64,000 nucleotides of DNA from JBASTI01 sp964374025. Its GTDB lineage: Bacteria; Patescibacteriota; Minisyncoccia; Spechtbacterales; HO2-43-30. Below, piece after piece: positions 49,856 through 59,937 of the stretch (position 1 is its first letter; every line of letters starts with the position of its first letter). The notes under the pieces are model-generated. The model saw only the letters and a list, made by a program, of their open reading frames with translations, was not told where the DNA came from and did not search any database. Position numbers and translations under genes: made by a program. The stretch covers positions 1 through 64,000 of the forward strand of contig CAYJWU010000002.1 in the NCBI GenBank assembly GCA_964374025.1, in the 5' to 3' direction.

Positions 49856-49998
49856 AGAGGCATTTTTACTTTATCAGATTTTTGTAATTTTTGCCATCTC
49901 GTTACTCGCTACGGTTTAGAAACCAAAAAACTCCGGCGTTAAGAGTTCTTTGCGGGGTAGCAAGCGAGAGGAAAACCTTTTCGCTTTCAAGCCTATTT

Positions 49999-50091
49999 GT
50001 TGAAGAAGATAATGAAGAGGTTCTTAAGTTTTACGAAAAGAGAGGGTGGTTTGTTCTTTACAAAGTATTTTGCATGGAAAAGCAACTTTAA
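49999..50091 (+). pseudogene. Probable remnant of a GNAT acetyltransferase C-terminus
   Basis: The last 28 codons read EDNEEVLKFYEKRGWFVLYK then VFCMEKQL, very like the end of GNAT acetyltransferases (x-N-x-x-x-x-FYEKxGF). Upstream sequence to about 49891 is open but not protein-like. A good terminator follows, suggesting that a full gene once existed here. Confidence 0.45.
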
Positions 50092-50115
50092 TATATGCAC
50101 ATTTCTTATCCATAC

Positions 50116-50142
50116 ATCGCCAATCTCAAATTGGCGATTTTT
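50116..50142 (+). terminator. Terminator after the GNAT remnant
   Basis: Stem ATCGCCAA / TTGGCGAT with loop TCTCAAA, then TTTTT. Confidence 0.8.
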
Positions 50143-50164
50143 AAATAAAAACCTCTTACTCCAC

Positions 50165-52693
50165 TTACTCCGCCTCGAGGGCGCCTGCCTCCTCTCCACC
50201 CGTAACTTCTAGCGGAGGCGTTATTCTCCCTTCTGGCGGAGCTGCCGGAGGCACAATATTCGAAAGCGCATTATTACCCGATTTCAGGTTAATTAGTATT
50301 CTCTTCACTTCGGCGTTGTCGGGATTTAACTCCGCGATTTTAGTAAATTGATCAATCGCGCCCTGCGTATTGCCAAGCCGATCATAGCTTAGCCCTAAGA
50401 AATATCGCGCGTTAGAAAAGTTCTCATTCAAGCTTACCACCCGCACAAACTCATCTCTTGCCTCTTGGAGCTGGTTATTCAGATAATAAAGAAGCCCGAG
50501 CTGATACCCCACCCCCGTATCAAGCGGGTTGAAATTTCGTGTTTCTAAAGTTTTTTCGATCGCAAGCGCGCGATTTCCCTGACGTTCATAGACCTGTGAA
50601 ATTAAGAAGTGAGCGGGAGCATAATCGCTCTTTAGAGCAATTGCTTTTTGAAGATTGACAAGCGCGTTACTAAGACGTTCTGCGTGCTCGGTTTCTAATT
50701 TGAGAACCTCTTCTTTATTCTTCTTTGCCTCGGCACCCTGGGAGAGACGAGAAATATTTATCTTTAACGCATCCGCCGAAATAACATACGCGCGACCCAC
50801 ATTCAAATATTCCGCGGGGTTATTGGGATTTATCTCCGCGGCTTTTGTGTAATTGCTAACTGCGAACTGATCAGCGCCGCCAACTATTCTTATATTATCT
50901 TCATATATAGCGCCCAGTTGCCTCCAATTTATTGGGTCTTCTGGATTTGCTTTTGTGGCTTCTTGCCCTGCCCGTATCCAGTTTTGCAGTATAATCTGGT
51001 ATCTCCGCTGAAGCTCGCCGGGGTCAAGATCTTTGTTATTTAGAACTTCTTGCGCGCGGAGGCCGAGAAGCTGCGCGAATGTTCTCCAATATACGTCGCG
51101 TGAACCATCCAGGTTTTTTGCAAGGTCCACCTTTTTTATCGCGCGATTTAAGTCACGATCTTTATTATATGCCTGTACCCCAAATATATGAGCTACAGAA
51201 GCGATATATTTCTGCCCCTGCAAATACAGTCCGACTATCGAGCCCACGATTAGCACAATAATAATAAGGGAGGCGGCGAATGTTCGCTGGGGCGTTTTAA
51301 GTAATGAAATTTCCCATGTCTCAATTGCGCCTCCGGCCCGCAAGCTAGCGAGGACTAAACCTGCGAAAAGAAACGTGAAAAGCAAAATAGGAAAATTCAC
51401 GGGATAAAAGAACCACGAGAAGATAAGGAAGAGAAAACTAACAAAAGAAATCAGAGAGATGCGCTCCAAAGATCCGCCCGCGGGAACGGCAGGCCCGCCC
51501 GCCGATGAGGCAGGTTTTTTTCGGGAAAGCGCGGCTACCCCCTTGAATCCAACCCACGTGAAGAATCCGAACGTAAAAAACAATGTGACAATACCCAAAA
51601 CCCCGATTGTTGCAATAAGCGTCGGCACAAGAGCGAATCCCTGCGTGAAGCGCGCGCCCCAGAACGCGGTCGCGTTGAGATCCCGCGATCGATAGAGAAG
51701 ATATTCATTGAGAAACGTCGCGGGCCCCGAACCAAAAATCGCTTTGCCGACTCCGGAACTTAGCGTTCCTTGCGCTATGTCAAGAGTTCCCGAGAGACTC
51801 GGCCGCACCTCCACTGGGAAACGCACAATTGAGGAAACTGGCGGCTTTGTAAAAAAGAGAATAGCCACAACGACCATGAGAACAAGTGTCACGCTAAATT
51901 TCGATCCAAGCATTACGCCTCCGGCGCGTGGCGTTTCGCCAGGCGCAATCTGCGGCATTCCCGCCCTTCGTGAATGCATTATTTGCCAACTTGCCACAAG
52001 CGCGGAAGCAAGGAGTATGCCGAGCCATACATAACTAAAGTTCACTAAAATAAGAATAAGCGCAAGCCCCGCTCCGCCAAAAGAAAAAGCCGCCTTTATG
52101 CCGCCCGAAAGCTTAAAACTCGTAAGAAGCGCCATTATCATTACGAGCCCTGAACCCAAAAATATGGCGAGCGCCTGGACAGTGCCTATTGGATTGAAGG
52201 AAATTTGCCTTGTAAAATCAAACGGCATAATAAATATGCCGAAAAACTGCAGAAGTGAATATAATGAAATTACAAAAAGGGATACGCTGAAAAACATAAG
52301 CGCGCGAATGAGATGTTGGGTTTCACGAAGAAAAAGGGGGACTAAAAATAGAGCCAAACCATATATCAGGAAACTAAAGAAGCTATCCGGAGATGTTCCA
52401 TCCCCCCAAAAACTTGTTTGGGGCGATGCCGATAGAAATGTTGAAACGCCCGCTATAACAAAAAACGCGGCAAGGGCAAACCAAAATCTAGTTTTAGGCA
52501 ATGCGAATTTGCCCTCATTTAGGGTTTTCGCAAGAAAAGCAGAGAGGGCGACGAACACGAGCACGCCCGCAAGAATTGTCTTATTTTCCGCAACGGGAAA
52601 CGCGGTTAATGGCAAAAAGAACGCGGGCACAAGCCCAAAGAGGAGATACATGCAAATTCTCCCTACCAGATCCCAATTGAGTTGTTTCGTCAT
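50165..52693 (-). CDS. O-antigen ligase-like membrane protein with C-terminal TPRs
   Basis: 842 residues. Ten to twelve membrane helices (about 1-480), with a periplasmic loop carrying SSGVGKAIFGSGPATFLNEY, the Wzy/WaaL-type region. After the last helix (ASLIIIVLIVGSIVGLYLQ) come tetratricopeptide repeats (NPEDPINWRQLGAIYEDN, NPNNPAEYLNVGRAYVISA, LNENFSNARYFLGLSYDRLG). It probably ligates or polymerises surface glycan. A repeat-derived PASSAGGPAVPAGG segment lies in a loop. Confidence 0.88.
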   Translation of the reverse strand: MTKQLNWDLVGRICMYLLFGLVPAFFLPLTAFPVAENKTILAGVLVFVALSAFLAKTLNEGKFALPKTRFWFALAAFFVIAGVSTFLSASPQTSFWGDGTSPDSFFSFLIYGLALFLVPLFLRETQHLIRALMFFSVSLFVISLYSLLQFFGIFIMPFDFTRQISFNPIGTVQALAIFLGSGLVMIMALLTSFKLSGGIKAAFSFGGAGLALILILVNFSYVWLGILLASALVASWQIMHSRRAGMPQIAPGETPRAGGVMLGSKFSVTLVLMVVVAILFFTKPPVSSIVRFPVEVRPSLSGTLDIAQGTLSSGVGKAIFGSGPATFLNEYLLYRSRDLNATAFWGARFTQGFALVPTLIATIGVLGIVTLFFTFGFFTWVGFKGVAALSRKKPASSAGGPAVPAGGSLERISLISFVSFLFLIFSWFFYPVNFPILLFTFLFAGLVLASLRAGGAIETWEISLLKTPQRTFAASLIIIVLIVGSIVGLYLQGQKYIASVAHIFGVQAYNKDRDLNRAIKKVDLAKNLDGSRDVYWRTFAQLLGLRAQEVLNNKDLDPGELQRRYQIILQNWIRAGQEATKANPEDPINWRQLGAIYEDNIRIVGGADQFAVSNYTKAAEINPNNPAEYLNVGRAYVISADALKINISRLSQGAEAKKNKEEVLKLETEHAERLSNALVNLQKAIALKSDYAPAHFLISQVYERQGNRALAIEKTLETRNFNPLDTGVGYQLGLLYYLNNQLQEARDEFVRVVSLNENFSNARYFLGLSYDRLGNTQGAIDQFTKIAELNPDNAEVKRILINLKSGNNALSNIVPPAAPPEGRITPPLEVTGGEEAGALEAE

Positions 52694-52770
52694 ATTCGTA
52701 ATTTAATCTTAATTTTACATGCAGATATTATATCATGGTGAATTTATTTCCGTACATGTGGAAAACTTTA

Positions 52771-53865
52771 TTAGCCGGTCGCCGCGGTCTTGTTAACCAC
52801 AATGCTTTGCAAAATCCCCATCATTACAAATAAAGAAATGAGGCTGCTGCCTCCGTAACTTACAAATGGAAGAGGCAGACCCGTAATCGGCAGGAGCCCC
52901 ATCGTCATGCCAATATTTACAAACATCTGCGAAATAATCATTACGGAGAAACCCGCGGATACAAGACGGGCAAAATTATTCGCAGAGTGTCTTGAAATTT
53001 TCATTATTCTCCTTATAAAAAACGCGAAACACGCGAGCAGCATAACGGCGCCGGCCAACCCCGTCTCCTCAACAATTGCCGCGTAAATAAAATCTGTGTG
53101 GGATTCTGGCAAAAAACCAAGTTGGGTCTGGCTGCCCCCGCCTATCCCCTTACCCCATACCCCGCCCGAACCTACAGCGATAACTGACTGCAATACATTA
53201 TACCCGCTTCCCCTTGGATCTGACTCGGGATTGATAAAAGAAAGGAACCTATCTTTCTGGTAATCTTGAAAAACAAAGGACCACGCGAAGGATACTAAAA
53301 TAATTCCGGAAAGCGCCAAGGCGATAATATGCCTTATTTTTATACCCGCTATAACCATTATGCCAAACCATATGCTCAAAAGTATGATAACCGAACCAGT
53401 GTCTGGCTGAATAAAAACAAGCGATGCTGGTAAAAATACGTACAGCCCGCTTACTACAATGTGGCGCGCGCGATAAATTTCTATGTGGCGCATGGAAAAG
53501 TATTTCGCAAGCAGCAGTATGAGAACAATTTTTGCGAACTCTACGGGCTCGAAGGTTACGGGGCCTATGCGATACCAACTCTCCGCCCCCCTTACGGATA
53601 CCCCGAACATCAAAACTCCGAGCAGCAACAAAAGCGAGAATCCATAAATAATGATTACCGGCGCCCTATAATTTCTAAGAACTCGATAGTCAAAAAAACT
53701 TATCAAAACCATTAAAAAAAACCCTATGGCTAGCCACAGGATCTGCCTCTTAAAATTTACTATTTCCTCTCCCCCGCTCGCATATATCGAAATCAATCCA
53801 AACGCGACAAGAAGCAAGGATAGGGAGATAAGCAGCCAATCTAATTCCCTAAGGTGCTGACGCAT
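52771..53865 (-). CDS. rodA: Rod-shape/peptidoglycan glycosyltransferase RodA (SEDS family)
   Basis: 364 residues, about ten membrane helices. SEDS signatures: WYRIGPVTFEPVEFAKI (region with conserved Glu-Phe-Ala-Lys), FIQPDTGSVIILL, GSQTQLGFLPESHTDFIYAA (catalytic Asp loop) and GLPLPFVSYGGSSLIS. It polymerises lipid II into glycan strands. The short form lacking extra loops is closer to RodA than FtsW, but the assignment within SEDS is an inference. Starts 5 nt after the upstream gene's stop codon. Confidence 0.92.
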   Translation of the reverse strand: MRQHLRELDWLLISLSLLLVAFGLISIYASGGEEIVNFKRQILWLAIGFFLMVLISFFDYRVLRNYRAPVIIIYGFSLLLLLGVLMFGVSVRGAESWYRIGPVTFEPVEFAKIVLILLLAKYFSMRHIEIYRARHIVVSGLYVFLPASLVFIQPDTGSVIILLSIWFGIMVIAGIKIRHIIALALSGIILVSFAWSFVFQDYQKDRFLSFINPESDPRGSGYNVLQSVIAVGSGGVWGKGIGGGSQTQLGFLPESHTDFIYAAIVEETGLAGAVMLLACFAFFIRRIMKISRHSANNFARLVSAGFSVMIISQMFVNIGMTMGLLPITGLPLPFVSYGGSSLISLFVMMGILQSIVVNKTAATG

Positions 53866-53869
53866 AAAA

Positions 53870-54619
53870 TTATCGAAAATAATCTTTTATAAAATTAGAA
53901 TTCTCAAAAAAATTGCTTTCCACTCTCGCGTCAATACTCACATCATCCGCTAATATATATGGCCACATAATCTGAAAAGATCTCGCCGTTCCCCGAAGAA
54001 GATCCTGCATATCCGTTCTGCCTGCCGCAACGGGCTTACCGCCCGCGTAAAGCACAACGTGCGCCTCCACATTTTTTAAATTGTATGGGGATCTATTGTT
54101 TACTACCCCGGAAAAACGAGAAGCGCTGATGCTTGCGTCTCTTACAAGGCTTGTTTCGACTAGTACTAATCCAGCGGAAGAAAACGGGGCAAGCCGCTGC
54201 CAGGTTATGTTGATTATGCGAAAAGTTATTTTTACGGGATTTGTCATCCTTATAGCCGGCTCTACTATGTATCGGGACTCCTTGGGAAGAATAAAAGTTT
54301 CCCCAAAAATTTTATTTATAGACCCCTCGTTTTGATCCAAAAAATTAAATTCGTAAGAAATTTTTGAGGAACCATATTCTGTATTCGGATTTTTTACGTA
54401 TGCTACCGCGTCATAAGTCCCTTCTTTTTTCACTTCAAAAAAATCTGCGAATACAACTTCCAAATCCCTGAAGAGAGGTTTATCTGCCGCGTCCTGGGAC
54501 TTTGGCGACGCGGGCAATCGCATGTTTGTAAACAAAAAAACAAGAACAAATACGGACCCAAATAATCCGACAAGAGACATAAGACCGATAATAACTTGTT
54601 TTTGGCGTCTATAATCCAC
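53870..54619 (-). CDS. Membrane-anchored protein with FxLYD-like domain
   Basis: 249 residues. Membrane helix at about 10-31 (VIIGLMSLVGLFGSVFVLVF) and two beta-rich outer segments, the second (VVNNRSPYNLKNVEAHVVL...SFQIMWPYILADDVSIDARV) resembling FxLYD domains. GTG or ATG start near 54619, 50 bp past the 5S gene. Probably cotranscribed with rodA; role unknown. Confidence 0.65.
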   Translation of the reverse strand: MDYRRQKQVIIGLMSLVGLFGSVFVLVFLFTNMRLPASPKSQDAADKPLFRDLEVVFADFFEVKKEGTYDAVAYVKNPNTEYGSSKISYEFNFLDQNEGSINKIFGETFILPKESRYIVEPAIRMTNPVKITFRIINITWQRLAPFSSAGLVLVETSLVRDASISASRFSGVVNNRSPYNLKNVEAHVVLYAGGKPVAAGRTDMQDLLRGTARSFQIMWPYILADDVSIDARVESNFFENSNFIKDYFR

Positions 54620-54674
54620 GGAAATATTGTAGCACCGTAAGATAAAAAAACAAAATAATAAAAAAGAGGTTATG

Positions 54675-54789
54675 AATTCGGCGGCTACCTACTTTCCCAG
54701 AAAAAATCTAGTATCATCGGCCTTGGAGTATTTCACTTCTGAGTTCGGAATGGGATCAGGTGGGGCAACTCCAGTATTACCGCCAAATT
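54675..54789 (-). rRNA. rrf: 5S ribosomal RNA
   Basis: Complementary strand: terminal stem AATTTGGCGG / CCGCCGAATT, then CCACCTGATCCCATTCCGAACTCAG (here described as the loop B/C consensus CCATTCCGAACTCAGAAGTG) and GGGAAAGTAGGTAGCCGCC. Outer flanks AGAGGTTATAAATT and AATTCATAACCTCT pair further and are followed by T6, serving as processing stem and terminator. Confidence 0.95.
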
Positions 54790-55111
54790 TATAACCTCTT
54801 TTTGGAATCTTATAACTCCGTAGGAAAACTTATTATGAGAAATTAGTACTCATAAGCTTAACGCTTTGCAGCGCTTACACTATGAGCCTATCAACCTCGT
54901 CATCTTCGAGGTCTCTATGAATCCTAATCTTAGGGTAGGCTTCGTGCTTATATGCTTTCAGCGCTTATCCCTTCCGAACATAGCTACCCAGCAATGCCGC
55001 GGGCGCGACAACTGGTACACCAGAGGTTCGTTCTCCTAGGTCCTCTCGTACTGTAGGAGACTCCCTTCAAGATTCTACGCCTGTGGCAGATAAAGACCAA
55101 CCTGTCTCACG

Positions 55112-55399
55112 CATTTGTGGACTATACCACCTTCCCATTTTAAAAATGGGAAGATCGACGTTTTAGCTTTCTGATCTATACAGAAAACTCTAGCTCTTTT
55201 AGCTAAGTCTCTACGGGGTCAATATACGCCTTTTTCGCTTTTTGATATTTCGTAGGCATATACGACTTCCCTCGGTATTATCCTATCATACGACAGGTTA
55301 AAAAGTCAAGATAGGACTTCACCGATATGAGTCGATTGTTTCAATCACGATTGCTCGTGAAGGCCGCCGTGTGTTCTCGATTTCTTGGGTTCTTTGTTG
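55112..55399 (-). mobile_element. Group I intron without ORF at 23S position 2593
   Basis: 288 bp interrupting ...CAAACCGT | CGTGAGACAG..., which corresponds to E. coli position 2593, the site of the Chlamydomonas chloroplast intron targeted by I-CreI. The 5' exon ends in T and the intron ends in G, as group I splicing requires. A P7-like GGTATAGTCC lies near the 3' end. No reading frame of note, so it must be immobile or use an endonuclease in trans. Confidence 0.85.
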
Positions 55400-55492
55400 A
55401 CGGTTTGAACCCAGCTCGCGTTCCGCTTTAATGTCCGAACAGGACAACCCTTGGGACCTTGTACAGCCCCAGGATGCGAAGAGCCGACATCG

Positions 55493-56352
55493 CTTGTCGA
55501 CATTTTCTCTCTTTACAGAGAGGATCGGACTATGTCTTCACCCCGCAAAATCATCAATGACGATCGCGGGGGCCTGCGTATTAACTCTCCTTAGAAATTA
55601 TAAAATCGTCAGGAGAATTCCTCTGGTTAAAACCAGAAAGTCTCTACGGGGTTACAACCCAATTTTGTACTCCATGGAAGGAATAATGTTTGCCTTTAGA
55701 AATCTATTAAGGCAATCTACTGATGACTTGAGAAACCTAATGCGGTAATACGATTTATCCCTATTAAGAGTTGCTTCCAGATTCAACTGTTCCAATTTGT
55801 TGATTAATTTCATCTGGTCTTTCGTTGAGAACTGTTGAGTATTGAGATAAACGTCGTACTGTCGGCATCTGCTCCCATCATCCATAAACCATACAAACAG
55901 AATCGTTGGATCTAATTTTAGGTCGTCTGGAATAATTTTCTTGCGCCTACGGTAAAACTTTCTATATAATTCGGTCAATTCGGGATGTTGTCTGGTCCAA
56001 AATCTATAAGCCATTCTATTTCCATTGCCTCTATATCTCTTGGGTTCTGAAGCGCAGAGATTTTTTAGCTTCTTAAACTTCCAATCAACATATTCTTTTG
56101 CGCTGTATCCATGGTTAATCTCCAAAAAAGCATTGCTTCTTCCGGGAACGATTCTTAAATAACCGTCACCTAAAATAGACCCTATAATAATAGATCTCTG
56201 AAATTGAGTTAAACTTCCCACGGTATTGTCCATAAAGTAATTATACCACGAAAAATTGCTGGGCAATCGTAGTTTTACTTATATGGAGTTCACCGTTATA
56301 AGCAGGATTTTTAAATGGCATTACTGCCATAACACCCCGATGTTTGCACATA
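55493..56352 (-). mobile_element. Group I intron with LAGLIDADG gene at 23S position 2500
   Basis: 860 bp between ...GACACCT and CGATGTCGGC, E. coli position about 2500 in the peptidyl transferase centre. 5' exon ends in T, intron ends in G. Contains the conserved P7 strand GACATAGTCCGATC (complement of 55523-55536) near the 3' end. Confidence 0.88.
55652..56233 (-). CDS. Intron-encoded LAGLIDADG homing endonuclease (two-motif)
   Basis: About 193 residues from MDNTVGSLTQF (a GTG/ATG 33 nt upstream is possible). Two motifs, IIIGSILGDGYL and LFVWFMDDGSR, each with the catalytic acidic residue, so it should act as a monomer. Typical length for the single-chain LAGLIDADG group found in organellar and bacterial LSU introns. 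It cleaves intronless 23S alleles to spread the intron. Confidence 0.9.
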   Translation of the reverse strand: MDNTVGSLTQFQRSIIIGSILGDGYLRIVPGRSNAFLEINHGYSAKEYVDWKFKKLKNLCASEPKRYRGNGNRMAYRFWTRQHPELTELYRKFYRRRKKIIPDDLKLDPTILFVWFMDDGSRCRQYDVYLNTQQFSTKDQMKLINKLEQLNLEATLNRDKSYYRIRFLKSSVDCLNRFLKANIIPSMEYKIGL

Positions 56353-56931
56353 AGGTGTCGAACCGGGCCGTAGATATGAACTCGCGGGCCCGACTAACCT
56401 GTTATCCCCGGGGTAACTTTTGGCTGATGATCTTCCCCTTTCCTATAACAAAAAGGGTCGGTTCACTAAGTTACACTTTCGTGAGTCCGCGGCCAACACG
56501 CCTTGGACTAAAGCTGGCTTATGCCTTTACACGACCGCTCCGATTTCCATCCGGAGCTAGCCAACCTTTAAACGCCTCCGCTACTTTTTAGGAGGTCTAG
56601 CGCCCCACTAAAACTACCCGCCTTCCACTGTCTCCCCGCAAACGCGGGGGTTAGAATTATCCTCTTTGAAGATGGGTGTTTCATTGATGACTCCCCCCAA
56701 TCCGAGAATCGGGGTTCAAAGTCTCCCCACTACGCTACGCATCAAACAAAATAAACCAATGGAAAGGTATAGTAAAGCTCCCGGGGTCTTTTCGTCTTGC
56801 CACAGGAAAACGGCATCTTTACCGATATTGGATGTTCACCGGGCTCCTCGTTGAGACAGTTACCCAGTCGTTACGCCTTTCGTGCGGGACCCAATTTACG
56901 GGCCAAGGAACTTCGCTACCTTAGGACTCTT

Positions 56932-57683
56932 CATTTATGTTATTACTGCGTTTTGCAGTAACCCTCACAATGAGGCTCTATGTCTCCATAGAGATCGGAC
57001 CATATCATATACGGTGCGTTTCTTTTCGAAATGACCGTACTCTAGCGTATGGCCTCTGAGGATCCTCTTTAAATGAACGTTCCATATCTTTGATGCAATA
57101 CTTTCTCTTTCTACCCGCTCCCCTATTCAGGCGCTCCCGAATTCTAGCAATTTTTATCAGTTCTTCTTGTGTAATCTGCTCTTTCTCCATCCACAACTTC
57201 ACGGCTTTTCTGAATAGAAAAAAATTGCGTTTTTTTGTTGCCGAACGAAGGCAAAATTGCTCAAAGAAAGGAATCACTATCTCTTTTAAGGCAAGAGGGT
57301 TCAGAACCGCGTAGGTATGCAAACCATCTTGCCGCTGGCTTATGGTTCCGCAACCAAGATATCGCTTGAACTGCGAAAGTATATACCGTTCTCTCTGAGA
57401 GACGCTAAACGCAAACGATATCTGCCATCCCAGCGTGTGATCTTGACGCTTCCTGAAACAAATCACGAAGCTTCCCTCTCCATCCGCAAAACCAGCGAGA
57501 TAGTGCCCCCACTCCGGGGGTATGCTTTGTTTGTTCATAATTAGAGTTTCCTGCGGATTGTCCTGCGTTCCCGAAAAACTCGGAAACCGACAACGAATTT
57601 TTACTGGCAACTTCGTGCCGAGTACCGTTATCTTATCCAGGATATTCCCGCATATAGCTAGATTTTATAACTACAAATAATTC
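56932..57683 (-). mobile_element. Group I intron with LAGLIDADG gene at 23S position 1917
   Basis: 752 bp between ...CTAACTAT and AAGAGTCCTAAGG in helix 69, corresponding to E. coli U1917, the same site as the Coxiella L1917 intron. 5' exon ends in T and intron ends in G. P7-type GATATGGTCCGATC lies near the 3' end (complement of 56993-57006). Confidence 0.88.
57005..57538 (-). CDS. Intron-encoded LAGLIDADG homing endonuclease (one-motif)
   Basis: About 177 residues from MNKQSIPPEWG at 57538. A single motif, YLAGFADGEGSFVI, so it should work as a homodimer like I-CreI. The C-terminal part is basic (RERLNRGAGRKRKYC). The 3' end of the gene overlaps the P7 region of the intron, a compact arrangement. 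The upstream in-frame extension to 57610 is also open. Confidence 0.88.
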   Translation of the reverse strand: MNKQSIPPEWGHYLAGFADGEGSFVICFRKRQDHTLGWQISFAFSVSQRERYILSQFKRYLGCGTISQRQDGLHTYAVLNPLALKEIVIPFFEQFCLRSATKKRNFFLFRKAVKLWMEKEQITQEELIKIARIRERLNRGAGRKRKYCIKDMERSFKEDPQRPYARVRSFRKETHRI

Positions 57684-59050
57684 ATAGTTAGAGCCGACAT
57701 TCACCGGCGCTTCTACCATGAGCCGTACAGATTGCTCCACACGACAAACGGCAGTTGACGTTCCGGCATTGGTCAGGCGTCAGCCCCTATACTTCCTCTT
57801 TCGAGTTCGCAGGGACCTGTGTTTTTGTTAAACAGTCGCCAGGCAAACTTTAGCTGCGTCCCGACTTTACGTCGGGAAAGGCATATTGCGAACTTACGCC
57901 TAGCTTTTTTGCCGAGTTCCTTAACGAGGAATCACCCGTTCACCTTGGGCTACTCGCCCTGCCTACCTGTGTCGGTTTGCGGTACGGACTGCATACCCTT
58001 AACCCTACGGGCTTTTCTAGGGAGATTTATTGATTACTTCGTCCGATTAAAACCGGACTCAAAGCGAATCCAATAACACTCGTAATCTCCAAATCTCCGT
58101 CACCCTTCAGAAAGATATGCAGGAGCAGGAATATTAACCTGCTGTCCATCCCCCGACCCCATTCGGGTGTCGAGGTTAGGGCCGCCTAACCCTTGGCTGA
58201 TATACATTGCCAAGGAAACCTCAGGCTTTCGGTGGTCCGATATCTCATCGGACTTGCGGTTACTTGTGCCAACATTCTCTCTTCTTTATCCTCCACCGTC
58301 CCTTACGGGACGACTTCACCGGATAAAGAATGCTCCCCTACCCCCCGACTTTACGTCGGAGTTGTATCTTCGGTATTCGATTTAGCCCCGATACATTTTA
58401 GGCGCGAGAACTCTTAACTAGTAAGCTGTTACGCACTTTTTAAAGGATGGCTGCCTCTAAGCCAACCTCCTAGCTGTCAGAGAACTCTCACCTCCTTTGC
58501 CACTTAATCGAAATTTTGGGACCTTAGATTACAATCTGGGCTGTTTCCCTTTCGAGCGTGGAGCTTAGCCCCCACGTTCTAACTTCTAAGAAACGCATAT
58601 TTGGAATTCGGAGTTTGATTGGTCCAAGTTGGAGAATCCTTCTTAAACCATCCAGTGCTCTACCTCCAAACTGCTATCTTAGAGCTAGCCCTAAAGCTAT
58701 TTCGGGGAGAACCAGCTATTACCAAGCTCGATTAGCTTTTCACTACTCCCCACAGCTCATCCCATAGTGTTGCATCGCTAACGGGTTCGGGCCTCCTCCC
58801 GGTTTTACCCGGAACTCGCCCTGGCCATGGGTAGCTCGCTTGGCTTCGGGTCTTATTTGCACTACAAAATCGCGCTATTAACACTTGGTTTCCCTATGGC
58901 TCTGTCCCTTACGGGACTTAGCCTGCAATGCAAATAAACTCGTTGGCTCATTCTGCAAAAGGCACGCCGTCACCCCTCGATTTCTCTCGGGGCTCCGGCT
59001 CCTTGTAGGCATATGATTTCAGGTACTATTTCACCGCCCTTACCGGGCTA

Positions 59051-59087
<37 letters not shown>

Positions 59088-59693
59088 ATTACCAAAAGTA
59101 TTTAGCCTTGGCAGATAGTCCTGCCTGCTTCCCTCGAAGTCATCGTTCCTCGAGGTACTCAAGAACCCACCAAAAGCTTTCGCATTTAGGCGGGCCCGCC
59201 TGATTGTCTCGCAAAGCGAGACTTTCGGCGGGTAGAAACTAGGAGCATGCAATGTCTTTCGCCTACGGGGCTATTACCCTCTTTGGCTGCCCTTTCCAGG
59301 GACATTTGACTAGACAAATCGCATATTTGTGAACTCCTTCTGGGTTGCCCCAGAGCGTTCCCATCTTACAACCCTCCGACTACTTATTAAAATAAGAGGT
59401 CGAAGTTTAGGCTTTTCCCTTTTCGCTCGCCACTACTGGGGGAATTAAAATTTTTCTATTTTCCTCCGCTTACTGAGATGTTTCACTTCAGCGGGTTAGG
59501 CCTCCGACTTACGTCGGAGTGATGCAGGTTCACTGCATCCCGTTTCCGGATTCGGAGATCCCCGGATCAAAGGTTGCTCGTCACCTCCCCGAGGCTTATC
59601 GCAGACACGCCACGTCCTTCGTCCCCTTTTGGTATCAAGGCATCCACCATACGCCCTTGTAAATAATTGTTTTCCTGCGGAGTTATAAAACTC

Positions 59694-59712
59694 CGTTATA
59701 TTCACTTGTCAA
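59694..59712 (-). promoter_or_regulatory. Possible second 23S promoter
   Basis: TTGACA (59707-59712) 18 bp before TTATAA within the processing-stem region; weaker case than the upstream promoter. Confidence 0.35.
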
Positions 59713-59735
59713 GGTTCTCGCCTTGCGGAAATAAA

Positions 59736-59759
59736 ACAACCGCATCTTTCAGCGGCTGT
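59736..59759 (-). terminator. Hairpin in the 23S leader
   Basis: Complementary strand ACAGCCGC / GCGGTTGT followed by TTTTATTT. Either a terminator or an antitermination/processing hairpin between the promoter and the 23S gene. Confidence 0.5.
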
Positions 59760-59845
59760 TTGCATAACTCAAAATATGCAAAACTAACCGCTTTCTTTAA
59801 TACGCACTATTCTATTGTTCTCGGTAAATTTTAACACCTGTCCGT

Positions 59846-59875
59846 ATGATACCAAAATTTAAATATTGCTGTCAA
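59846..59875 (-). promoter_or_regulatory. 23S-5S promoter
   Basis: Complementary strand: TTGACA (59870-59875), 18-bp spacer, TATCAT (59846-59851), about 175 bp before the 23S 5' end. It shows that 23S-5S is transcribed as its own unit. Confidence 0.75.
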
Positions 59876-59883
59876 TAGCATTA

Positions 59884-59924
59884 CAATAACAAAACTTCTC
59901 TGGGGGAGAAGTTTTGTTATTGTC
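59884..59924 (-). terminator. Terminator of the membrane channel-like gene
   Basis: Long stem CAATAACAAAACTTCTC / GAGAAGTTTTGTTATTG with a short loop, just past the stop of 59938-60621. Confidence 0.8.
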
Positions 59925-59937
59925 TTATTGATTGCTT